Source: CAYPEK01 sp964409645 (lineage in GTDB: Bacteria > UBP15 > UBA6099). Taken from it: DNA of 64,000 nucleotides. Below, piece by piece: positions 56,701 to 64,000 of the stretch. Both the position numbers and the translations under genes were made by a program. Below the pieces are notes generated by a model. The model saw only the letters and a program-made list of their open reading frames with translations. It made no database searches and was not told the DNA's origin. The stretch's first letter is position 1. Each line of letters begins with the position of its first letter. Where the stretch lies: NCBI GenBank assembly GCA_964409645.1, contig CAYPEK010000005.1, forward strand, positions 28,661-92,660. The letters run 5' to 3'.

Positions 56701-59461
56701 TATTCGCACTTTTACAAAAATATCTTTCTTCATTATCGCTTGTTTTGTGTCGCTTACATGCACACAAGTTCTTGCATCCCCGCCTTCATGGCCCGAAGTG
56801 AAAACGGAAGCGAAACCGTGGACACGCTGGTGGTGGTTCGCGAGCGCGGTGAACGAAAAAGAGCTCGACACTCTCCTTAAAACATACTCCGACGCCGGAC
56901 TGGGCGGCGTCGAAATCACGCCCATCTACGGCGTATCCGGTCTCGAAAAGAAATACATCGACTTCCTTTCGCCGGCGTGGATGTCGATGCTCACGCACAC
57001 GGTCGAATCCGGCCGCGGGCTCGGAATCGGCGTCGATATGGCGACCGGCACCGGCTGGCCTTTCGGTGGCCCCAACGTAACACCGGAAATCGCATCGAAG
57101 AAAATCTCGCAAAAGAAATTTGAACTGAAGGCGGGCGAAAGCCTGTCCGAGGATTTCTCGCCGGGCGTCCCGGTGGCGGCTGTTGCCGTTTCGCAAACCG
57201 GAAAACGGGTCGCGGTCGAAATCGCGAAAGGCAACAACTCACTGCGCTGGACCGCGCCCGAAGGCGACTGGGCAGTTTACGCTCTCGTGCAGTGGAACAC
57301 GATGCAGAAGGTGAAACGCGCCGCGCCCGGCGGCGAGGGACTCGTTCTCGATCACTTCTCGCGCGCCGCTCTCGACACGTATCTCGAACGTTTCACAGCC
57401 GCGTTCAAATCGTCCGGCGCGCCTGTTGTGAGGTCGTTCTTCGACGACTCGTTCGAGGTGTACGGCGCAAACTGGACAGACGATTTCCTTAAGGAGTTCA
57501 AGCGGCGGCGCGGCTACAACCTCGCGGATTTTCTGCCGGAGTTTTCCGGCGACGGCGACCCCGACAAGGTCGCGCGCGTGAAATACGACTTTCGCGAGAC
57601 GCTCTCCGAGCTGCTCCTCGAACGGTTCGCCGTCCCGTGGACCGCATGGAGCCACAAGATGGGCGCGATCACGCGCTATCAGGCGCACGGTTCACCGGGC
57701 AATCTGCTCGACCTCTACGCCGCCGCCGATATTCCCGAAACGGAGACATTCGGCCCGAGCCTGTTCGACATTCCCGGCCTCACTTACGAATCGAACGAGA
57801 AGAAAGACAAACCCGATCCGCTCATGTTCAGGTTCGCGGCGTCGCCCGCGCACGTAACAGGCAAAAAACTCGTTTCGTCCGAGTCGTGTACGTGGCTCGG
57901 CGAGCATTTCAAAGTGCCGCTCTCGGTCGTCAAACCGGAACTCGACCAGCTTTTCGTCTCCGGAATCAACCACGTTGTTTATCAGGGCACCGCTTACTCG
58001 CCGCCGGACGCGCGCTGGCCCGGCTGGCAGTTTTACGCCGCGGTCGAGTTCAGCCCGCAGAACACAATCTGGCGCGACCTATCCGCGACGAACGCATACA
58101 TCGCTCGCGTGCAATCATTCCTTCAAGCCGGAAAACCTGACAACGACGTCCTGCTCTACTGGCCGGTCCATGACGAGTGGCAGTCGCCGGACGGACTCGA
58201 AAAGCTCCTCACCGTCCATGCAGCAGCGGAGTGGTTGCGCAATAGCGAATTCGGAAAGATCGCCGAAACACTTCTGAAAAGCGGCTACACGTTTGATTAC
58301 ATTTCCGACAAACAGATAAAATCGCTCGCAGTCCGCGGCGGCGCCCTCGCCTCAGGCGGCACGGAATGGAAAACCGTCGTCGTCCCACGCTGCAAATTCA
58401 TGCCCGTCGAAACGATGGATGCGCTTGCCAAACTCGCACGCTCGGGCGCAACCGTTGCGTTCATCGGCGACGTGCCGCGCGATGTCCCCGGACTCGCGAA
58501 CCGCGTCTCCCGCCGCGCAGGGCTCAGAAAAATTCTGAGCAAAGCGAGCATCCCTACGACAGCTCCGAAGCAGTTAAAATCGTTCAAAGTCGGAAAAGGA
58601 TTCTTCATTATCGGTAGCGGCATTAAAGAAATCGCGCTCAAAACCGGCCTGCGACGGGAACTCATAGCAGACACCGGACTTTCATTCATCAGGCGCAAAC
58701 TCTCCGGCGGCGAAGTTTATTTCATAACAAATCTTGGGCCGAAAGCAATCGACGACTATTTCAAGTTCGGAACTAAGTTCAGAGATGCGGCCATCTTCGA
58801 CCCGATGAACGGCGACATCGGCGCGGCGGCGATCAGAAAGACAGGTGCGGCGAGGGCCGTTCGCCTGCAGATACCGTCCGGCGGCTCGGTCATACTCAAA
58901 ACTTACGATTCAGCCGCCTCGGGCGCGAAACCTTGGCGCTATGTGTCAACCACCGGCGAGCCGTTCGAGATCACCGGCACGTGGGAAGTGAAATTTATCG
59001 ACGGTGGCCCGAAACTTCCCGAGGACGCAAAAATCGACAAGCTTGTCTCGTGGACAGAGTTCGGAGGCGCGGCCGCGAAGTACTTCTCCGGCACTGCGGA
59101 ATATTCGATCACATTCAACATGCCTGATGCGACACCGGACAGTTGGCTGCTTGACCTCGGCCGGGTTGCGGAGAGCGCCCGCGTGCGCCTGAACGGCGCC
59201 GACCTCGGCACACTTTGGGCGGTTCCCTTTCGTATCGACACTCGCGGACTGTTGCGAAAAAAGGACAACCGGCTCGTGATCGAAGTTACAAACCTTGCAG
59301 CGAACCGCATCATTCAGATGGACAAAAAAGGAACACCGTGGAAAATATTTCGCGACGCCAACATCCTCGACATGAACTACAAGCCGCTCAACGCCGCCAC
59401 ATGGAAGCCGCTCGAATCCGGCCTCATCGGCTCGGCGCGGCTGATACCGATAAATCCTTAG
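56693..59461 (+). CDS. GH106-like alpha-L-rhamnosidase family enzyme
   Basis: 922 aa with a Sec signal peptide (cleavage after VLA, near residue 29). The N-terminal WTRWWWFASAVNEKELDTLL and GLGGVEITPIYG are the hallmark start of the GH106 catalytic barrel. FFDDSFEVYGANWTDDFLKEF with the D-S-x-E motif near 252 is the conserved central block, and a beta-sandwich domain (about 770-922; WLLDLGRVAESARVRLNGADLG) closes the protein as in the family. It probably removes rhamnose or a related sugar from plant or microbial polysaccharide outside the cytoplasm. Start chosen at ATG 56693; TTG 56672 is also in frame. It overlaps the DUF1003 stop by 8 bases. Confidence 0.78.
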   Translation: MPNIRTFTKISFFIIACFVSLTCTQVLASPPSWPEVKTEAKPWTRWWWFASAVNEKELDTLLKTYSDAGLGGVEITPIYGVSGLEKKYIDFLSPAWMSMLTHTVESGRGLGIGVDMATGTGWPFGGPNVTPEIASKKISQKKFELKAGESLSEDFSPGVPVAAVAVSQTGKRVAVEIAKGNNSLRWTAPEGDWAVYALVQWNTMQKVKRAAPGGEGLVLDHFSRAALDTYLERFTAAFKSSGAPVVRSFFDDSFEVYGANWTDDFLKEFKRRRGYNLADFLPEFSGDGDPDKVARVKYDFRETLSELLLERFAVPWTAWSHKMGAITRYQAHGSPGNLLDLYAAADIPETETFGPSLFDIPGLTYESNEKKDKPDPLMFRFAASPAHVTGKKLVSSESCTWLGEHFKVPLSVVKPELDQLFVSGINHVVYQGTAYSPPDARWPGWQFYAAVEFSPQNTIWRDLSATNAYIARVQSFLQAGKPDNDVLLYWPVHDEWQSPDGLEKLLTVHAAAEWLRNSEFGKIAETLLKSGYTFDYISDKQIKSLAVRGGALASGGTEWKTVVVPRCKFMPVETMDALAKLARSGATVAFIGDVPRDVPGLANRVSRRAGLRKILSKASIPTTAPKQLKSFKVGKGFFIIGSGIKEIALKTGLRRELIADTGLSFIRRKLSGGEVYFITNLGPKAIDDYFKFGTKFRDAAIFDPMNGDIGAAAIRKTGAARAVRLQIPSGGSVILKTYDSAASGAKPWRYVSTTGEPFEITGTWEVKFIDGGPKLPEDAKIDKLVSWTEFGGAAAKYFSGTAEYSITFNMPDATPDSWLLDLGRVAESARVRLNGADLGTLWAVPFRIDTRGLLRKKDNRLVIEVTNLAANRIIQMDKKGTPWKIFRDANILDMNYKPLNAATWKPLESGLIGSARLIPINP

Positions 59462-59501
59462 TTTTATTTTGATGCGAAACAATTATTTTACTGATAGATA
59501 A

Positions 59502-59726
59502 TCAACTAACGACTTTTTTTCTAAAATACTCATCTTCATCCCATCGTATGGGATTCGTTTCAATGTAATTCCAAATATTTTTATAACCTTTTTCGCTCCT
59601 GATTATGTGATCGTAATATCCGCGTTCCCAAAATCTTTTATTAAACCGTTTCCACCTATTATTATTTACGTTGCGCATATATTCATTAGTCGTCATGGTT
59701 TTGAACCATCGTACCACATCGCCCAA
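59502..59726 (-). pseudogene. RAYT (REP-associated transposase) 3' fragment
   Basis: 74 aa matching the C-terminal half of IS200-like REP-associated tyrosine transposases: LGDVVRWFKTMTTNEYMR, then RFWERGYYDHIIRSEKGYKNI with the catalytic-Tyr helix, and YIETNPIRWDEDEY. The N-terminal HUH metal motif is absent: the frame's TTG codon (59724-59726) directly abuts a REPIN at 59727. Family members are about 150-230 aa. It is thus a truncated copy, unlikely to act as a transposase, but it shows that this lineage carries or carried RAYT enzymes. Confidence 0.75.
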
Positions 59727-59804
59727 TGTAGGGGCGGCCCTGTGTGGCCGCCCGATGATACGGCATGTTTCGATTAAGAGCGGCCACGCAGGGCCGCCCC
59801 TACA
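59727..59804. repeat. REPIN (two REP sequences, inverted)
   Basis: A 25-base arm (59727-59751) and its inverted copy (59780-59804) differ at one position and are separated by 28 bases. Each arm itself is a GC-rich imperfect palindrome (GGGCGGCC-CTGTGT-GGCCGCCC). Size, arrangement and contact with the RAYT fragment fit a REP doublet forming hairpins. Confidence 0.8.
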
Positions 59805-60004
59805 GAGTTTTTGCGATTCACTATAGACATAATGTTAAGATGTTCATTTTTAATATGTATGCATCTTTCTCATCTTCTCAAATCCTCTATTACTTTATGG
59901 CCGGCTTTAAAACAATAATTCCACTTTTTATTTTGTTTTTTTTCTTCAATTCATCCGCCCGAAATATAAAATATCCGGCATTGCAGGCTGAGGGAAAGGC
60001 GTGA
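59805..60004. other. AT-rich intergenic, no gene
   Basis: 200 bases between the REPIN and the phosphatase-like gene, AT-rich. I see no supported frame and no clear promoter; AAGG near 59996 is the likely ribosome site for GTG 60005. Confidence 0.4.
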
Positions 60005-60964
60005 GTGGATATGACGGGGAAGAAAGCATTTTTTGCAGCGGCGGTCGCGGTATTTTCGATGGCGTTGGTGCTTCTGTTCGGAGAGGCAAAAGCAGCCGTG
60101 CCGGAGAAAAACATCATTCTAATATCGTGGGACGGCACGCAGAGAAATCATCTTATGGAATTGCTCGACGCCGGTAGTCTGCCCGGCATCGCCATGCTCC
60201 ATGCATCCGGGAAACTGATTCCTGTCACTGTCACCGGCCACCATACGGACACGATCGCCGGACACTCGCAGATGCTGACCGGCTACAACCCAAGCGTGAC
60301 CGGCTGTTTCGGCGACGGCAGATACGCACCCGTGCCGGAAGGCCTCTCGATTTTCGAGCGTCTCGAAAACGGTCTCGGCGGCGACAACATTCTCACTATC
60401 ATGCTGACAAGCAAAACACACCATCTCGGGTCGATGCCGGAGGGCGAATACGCGGACTCGCCGGGCGACAAGCCGAAGAAATATCCGGCGGAGCCGTGGC
60501 TGAACGCACGCCCACATGTTGACGTTTGGCAAGGCGACAAAGTGCGCACGGCGGACGAGGTGGGCGCGATCGCATTCGACGACCTGCAAAAATACGCGGA
60601 CAAAAGATTTTTCATGTTCATCCACTTCAGCGAGCCCGATAAGAACGGCCACGCATACGGCGAAAACTCGGAGCAGTACAACAGCGCGATAATAACAATC
60701 GATTCGTGGCTGGTTAAGATTATCAATGAACTTAAGCGGCTCGGGCTCGACGGCAGTACGCTGGTTTATGTCACGGCCGACCACGGGTTCGACGAAGACC
60801 AGCGCCAGCACACAGTCGCGGACAAAATCTTCCTCGCGACCAACGACACCGGAATTACCGCTAAATCGGGCAGGCAGATGGACATCGTCCCTACGCTCTT
60901 GAAACGCGAGGGAATCGACCCGTCCGCGCTCTCGCCGAAGCTGCCGGGCAAGCCGCTTTTCTGA
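60005..60964 (+). CDS. Alkaline-phosphatase-superfamily phosphodiesterase
   Basis: 319 aa with a signal peptide (cleavage after AKA, near 29-31). LISWDGTQRNHL carries the first metal Asp and the nucleophile Thr, GHHTDTIAGHSQMLTG the typical following block, HFSEPDKNGHAYG the D-x3-H zinc pair, and TADHGFDEDQ...H the last Asp-His and His. This is the nucleotide pyrophosphatase/phosphodiesterase or phosphoglycerate-mutase-like branch. Exported; it may act on phosphodiesters, sulfates or phosphonates. GTG 60005 is 5 bases after AAGG; ATG 60011 is the alternative. Single gene, between a REPIN region and purS. Confidence 0.8.
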   Translation: MDMTGKKAFFAAAVAVFSMALVLLFGEAKAAVPEKNIILISWDGTQRNHLMELLDAGSLPGIAMLHASGKLIPVTVTGHHTDTIAGHSQMLTGYNPSVTGCFGDGRYAPVPEGLSIFERLENGLGGDNILTIMLTSKTHHLGSMPEGEYADSPGDKPKKYPAEPWLNARPHVDVWQGDKVRTADEVGAIAFDDLQKYADKRFFMFIHFSEPDKNGHAYGENSEQYNSAIITIDSWLVKIINELKRLGLDGSTLVYVTADHGFDEDQRQHTVADKIFLATNDTGITAKSGRQMDIVPTLLKREGIDPSALSPKLPGKPLF

Positions 60965-61010
60965 GTGTTTCCGGCACACAGATAATCACTCCAAATCTAA
61001 ATATAAATTC

Positions 61011-61041
61011 TTGCTCCCGCAGCCTCGTTTTGTTCTATAAT
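61011..61041 (+). promoter_or_regulatory. Promoter of purS-purL
   Basis: Perfect TATAAT at 61036-61041 with TTGCTC 19 bases upstream (61011-61016). The leader of about 45 bases contains a small GC hairpin, GGGGCG-CGTTT-CGCCCC (61052-61068), before the GAGAGGA ribosome site. No purine-riboswitch pattern is visible. Confidence 0.5.
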
Positions 61042-61091
61042 ATCAGCGACCGGGGCGCGTTTCGCCCCAATATTCCGAGAGGACTGCTGCG

Positions 61092-61556
61092 ATGTTAACA
61101 CGCTTCGAAGTTTTCATAAGGCCGGACTTGGTCGATGCCGCCGGCGAAGGGCTCATCAAGGACATCGAAGACCTGAACATAAAAGGCGCGAAGGACGCAC
61201 GCATCATCCGCGTCACCGAAATCGAGGGCGACATCAGCAAAAAGGACGCAAAACGGATCGCCTCCGAACTGCTCGCGGATCCGGTTTCGCAGAGATACGT
61301 GATCGGCCGTGTGAGCGGCGACATGACGAAGGGCGCATACGTGATCGAAGTGCATTTCAACCACGGCGTGACGGACGCGGTGGCGGAATCGACGCTAAAG
61401 GGCATCGGCGATATGGGCATACAAGGCGCCGTCGGCGCGAAGACAGCCACGAAGGTCGTCCTGCGCGGAAAACTCTCCGCCGATCAGGTGGACACGATAA
61501 GCAAGAAACTGCTCGCGAACGCAGTCATTCAGTCGTATTCGATAGAGAAAAAATGA
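61092..61556 (+). CDS. purS: PurS, duplicated domain
   Basis: 154 aa, about twice the usual 80-residue PurS. Repeat 1 (residues 1-75: FEVFIRPDLVDAAGEGLIKDI) and repeat 2 (about 80-152: YVIEVHFNHGVTDAVAESTLKGI) share the PurS order: a strand, the D-x-x-G/A-E helix, the GI-x-GAxxA turn and the L-A-x-P/A-V-x-Q-x-Y-x-I ending. PurS is the small subunit of formylglycinamidine ribonucleotide synthase; two copies normally come from two chains of a dimer. The purL gene lies 93 bases downstream on the same strand. Confidence 0.82.
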   Translation: MLTRFEVFIRPDLVDAAGEGLIKDIEDLNIKGAKDARIIRVTEIEGDISKKDAKRIASELLADPVSQRYVIGRVSGDMTKGAYVIEVHFNHGVTDAVAESTLKGIGDMGIQGAVGAKTATKVVLRGKLSADQVDTISKKLLANAVIQSYSIEKK

Positions 61557-61649
61557 GGGCGGCGCGGGCGCTGCCTGTTTGCCGTTCAGCAACGCGAGGG
61601 TCGGGCGCCGACCTTCCCCCGCTAAAAATTCGATATAAGGAAAACCGTT

Positions 61650-64000
61650 ATGGCCTCAAAGAAAAGCGGAAAGAAACCTGTTAAGAAAATATCGCGGCCG
61701 AAAGTGGTGACTGTTGACCTGCTCGGCGCTTCCGACGAACAGCTCGTCAAAATAAGCACCGACCGGCTTCTCTCGCTCAACCTCGCGGAGATGAAGAAGG
61801 TCGCCGCCTACTTCCGCAAAAAAGGACGCAACCCGAAAGACGCCGAACTCGAGTGCATCGCACAGACTTGGAGCGAGCACTGCAAGCACAAGGTGTTCAA
61901 CGGCATAATCGACTACACGGAGAACGGCCGCAGGGAACGGATTGACAACCTGTTTAAGCAGACGATCCGCAAAGCGACTGCCGACGTACGCGAGAAACGC
62001 GGCAAAAACGACTTCTGCGTCTCCGTGTTCACGGACAACGCGGGCGTCATCGAGTTTGACGACAACTTCCACTTCGCGTTCAAGGTCGAGACGCACAATC
62101 ATCCGTCCGCGCTCGACCCGTACGGCGGAGCAAACACCGGCATCGGCGGCGTCATCCGCGACCCGATGGGCACATGCCTCGGCGCAACGCCGATCTTCAA
62201 CACCGACGTATTCTGCTTCGCGCAGCCGGATTTCCCGCACGACAAGTTGCCGAAAGGCGTCCTCCACCCGAAACGCATCTACAAGGGCGTCGTCGCCGGC
62301 GTGCGCGACTACGGCAACCGCATGGGCATTCCCACGATCAACGGATCGCTCCACTTCGACGACCGCTACCTCGGCAACCCGCTCGTTTACTGCGGCACCG
62401 GCGGCCTGATCCCGGTGGACCGCGTTCACAAGAAGGCGAAGGCGGGCGACCTGATCGTCGCCGTCGGCGGCAAAACCGGGCGCGACGGCATCCACGGCGC
62501 AACCTTCTCGTCGCTCGAACTCGACACCGGCTCCGAAGTCACGTCGAGCGGCGCGGTGCAGATCGGCAACCCGATCGTCGAGAAGAAGACGCTCGACATC
62601 ATCATTCAGGCGCGCGCCCTGCTCCTCTACGACTGCATCACCGACTGCGGCGCGGGGGGCTTCTCTTCCGCCGTCGGCGAAATGGGCAAAGACATCGGCG
62701 CCGAAGTTCATCTCGAACGCGCACCGCTAAAATACGGCGGCCTCGCGCCGTGGGAAATTCTTCTCTCCGAAGCGCAGGAGCGCATGGTGCTCTCCATCCC
62801 GCCGCAGAACCTCACGCAGTTCCTTGAACTCTGCCGCCGCGAGGATGTCGAAGCCACGATCATCGGAAAATTCACGAACACGAAACGCTTCGTCGTGAAG
62901 TACGACGGGGAACTCGTGGCCGACCTCGATATGAACTTCCTGCATGGCGGCGTGCCGCGCTATCCGCGGCCTGCCGTGTGGAACACGAAAAAGAATCCGG
63001 AACCGAAATCGGCGGAGCCCACAAACCTCAATCGCGCGCTCGAAATGGTTCTCTCCAGCTTCAACGTCGCGAGCAAACAGTGGATCGTGCGTCAGTACGA
63101 CCATGAGGTTCAGGGCGCGAGCGCGCTAAAGCCGTTCATCGGCGAAAGCGACGACGGCCCCGGCGACGCGGCGGTTGTGTCGCCTGTGTTCGGTTCGCCG
63201 CGCGGCATCTCGGTGTCGAACGGAATTGCGGTGCGGTACGGAGACATCGACACGTACTGGATGGCCGCGAGCGCAATCGACGAAGCGATGCGCAACGCGG
63301 TGGCGGTCGGCGCCGACCCGACGAAGATCGCAATTCTCGACAACTTCTGCTGGGGCAACCCGGACAAACCGGACCGACTCGGCGACCTCGTCCGCGCGTC
63401 ACGCGCATGCTACGACATCGCTGTCGCATACGGCACTCCGTTCATCTCCGGCAAGGACAGTTTCTACAACGAGTTCGCGGACGAAAGCGGCGAGCAGATC
63501 GCGATCCCGCCGACGCTGCTCATCTCGGCTGTCGGCATAATCGACAACGTCGCGAAACTCGTTTCGATGGATTTCAAACGCGCGGGCAACCCGGTGTACG
63601 TCATCGGCAAAACGCTCGACGAACTCGGCGGCTCGCAGTATTACCAGTCGCTCGGATTCATCGGCAATAAGGTGCCGAAACTCGATCCGAAGATGTCGAT
63701 GAAGACATTCAAGGCGATGCACAAGGCGATCACGAAAGGTTTCGTGCGCGCGTGCCACGACGCGAGCGACGGCGGGCTCGGCGTCGCCTTTGCGGAATCC
63801 GCATTCTCTGGCGGGCTCGGCGCGGAGATCGACTCGCGTCTTATCCCGGCGGCCGGCGTGAAGCGCACGGACCACCTGCTCTTCTCTGAATCGAATTCTC
63901 GTTTCGTGGTCGAAGTGGACGCTGCGAAGGAAAAGGATTTCGTCACATTATTCAAAGGTATCCCGTGCAAAAAGGTCGGCACGGTTACTAAAAAGAAACA
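61650..64000 (+). CDS. purL: PurL, FGAM synthase large subunit (partial)
   Basis: At least 783 aa; the frame is still open at the window edge. It starts at ATG 61650 with TAAGG 9 bases upstream. A basic N-terminal tail leads into the linker (TWSEHCKHKVF near 75), then the first AIRS-like half with FKVETHNHPSALDPYGGANTGIGG (ATP/phosphate site, near 150), GIPTINGSLHFD, TDCGAGGFSSAVGEMG, and the second half with VSPVFGSPRGISVSNG, ISGKDSF and CHDASDGGLGVAFAES. It makes formylglycinamidine ribonucleotide in purine synthesis, using ammonia from a PurQ partner. A glutaminase domain could lie beyond the edge or be encoded separately. Confidence 0.92.
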   Translation, partial: MASKKSGKKPVKKISRPKVVTVDLLGASDEQLVKISTDRLLSLNLAEMKKVAAYFRKKGRNPKDAELECIAQTWSEHCKHKVFNGIIDYTENGRRERIDNLFKQTIRKATADVREKRGKNDFCVSVFTDNAGVIEFDDNFHFAFKVETHNHPSALDPYGGANTGIGGVIRDPMGTCLGATPIFNTDVFCFAQPDFPHDKLPKGVLHPKRIYKGVVAGVRDYGNRMGIPTINGSLHFDDRYLGNPLVYCGTGGLIPVDRVHKKAKAGDLIVAVGGKTGRDGIHGATFSSLELDTGSEVTSSGAVQIGNPIVEKKTLDIIIQARALLLYDCITDCGAGGFSSAVGEMGKDIGAEVHLERAPLKYGGLAPWEILLSEAQERMVLSIPPQNLTQFLELCRREDVEATIIGKFTNTKRFVVKYDGELVADLDMNFLHGGVPRYPRPAVWNTKKNPEPKSAEPTNLNRALEMVLSSFNVASKQWIVRQYDHEVQGASALKPFIGESDDGPGDAAVVSPVFGSPRGISVSNGIAVRYGDIDTYWMAASAIDEAMRNAVAVGADPTKIAILDNFCWGNPDKPDRLGDLVRASRACYDIAVAYGTPFISGKDSFYNEFADESGEQIAIPPTLLISAVGIIDNVAKLVSMDFKRAGNPVYVIGKTLDELGGSQYYQSLGFIGNKVPKLDPKMSMKTFKAMHKAITKGFVRACHDASDGGLGVAFAESAFSGGLGAEIDSRLIPAAGVKRTDHLLFSESNSRFVVEVDAAKEKDFVTLFKGIPCKKVGTVTKKK

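Noticed and set aside
61042..61091. Purine riboswitch ahead of purS
   Set aside because: The leader is only about 50 bases with one short hairpin; the three-way junction and conserved loops of purine riboswitches are absent.

Overview
The window is a scaffold piece, with two 100-N gaps, from a moderately GC-rich, probably uncultivated Gram-negative bacterium. Support for a Gram-negative cell is indirect: an OmpA C-terminal remnant, a twin-arginine signal, several Sec signal peptides and cell-surface proteins. I see no rRNA, tRNA or CRISPR array and no marker that fixes the phylum. The threonyl-tRNA synthetase is of the archaeal type, which is unusual for a bacterium. Genes lie in short operons on both strands, many with GGAGG-like ribosome sites and a few with clear TATAAT boxes.

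Layout. 0.3-7.1 kb: a Tat-exported phosphoesterase; on the minus strand a polysaccharide O-acylation pair (SGNH hydrolase plus acyltransferase 3), a GapN-like aldehyde dehydrogenase and a membrane-anchored phosphoesterase. 7.2-7.7 kb: a scar joining an OmpA C-terminal stub to a truncated DUF389 gene. 8-12 kb: thrS, a TolB-like propeller and a PfkB kinase. 12.2-13.8 kb: a TMTC-like membrane glycosyltransferase. 13.9-23.5 kb: one giant gene (over 3,150 aa) with a FecR domain followed by calcium-binding and cysteine/tryptophan repeats. It is separated from a Crp-family gene by two CRP-type palindromes. 24.9-28.2 kb: a D-aminoacylase-like amidohydrolase, a small membrane protein and an epimerase. 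28.4 kb: a prohibitin-like protein.

29.7-35.5 kb is a plausible carbohydrate module: a xylose-isomerase-like TIM barrel, an aldehyde:ferredoxin oxidoreductase, a fused double class II aldolase and an RbsC-type permease. It is interrupted by palindromic repeats. 35.6-36.8 kb: two CheX-type phosphatases, one missing the catalytic Asn. 37.1-45.1 kb: a second giant gene (about 2,600 aa) made of tail-fibre-like repeats. 45.1-50.9 kb: a minus-strand operon (membrane glycosyltransferase, GDPD, TPR lipoprotein-like or secreted protein, MFS). 51.2-61 kb: mostly plus-strand metabolic or envelope genes, including a GH106 rhamnosidase-like enzyme and an alkaline-phosphatase-superfamily enzyme, with a RAYT transposase stub and REPIN between them. 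61.1 kb to the end: a duplicated-domain PurS followed by PurL, which runs off the edge.

The most notable features are the two giant repeat proteins, the CRP boxes, the sugar module with its half-degenerate double aldolase, the archaeal-type ThrRS, and the layer of palindromic mobile repeats. The second N gap is very probably an unmerged 54-bp overlap rather than missing DNA.
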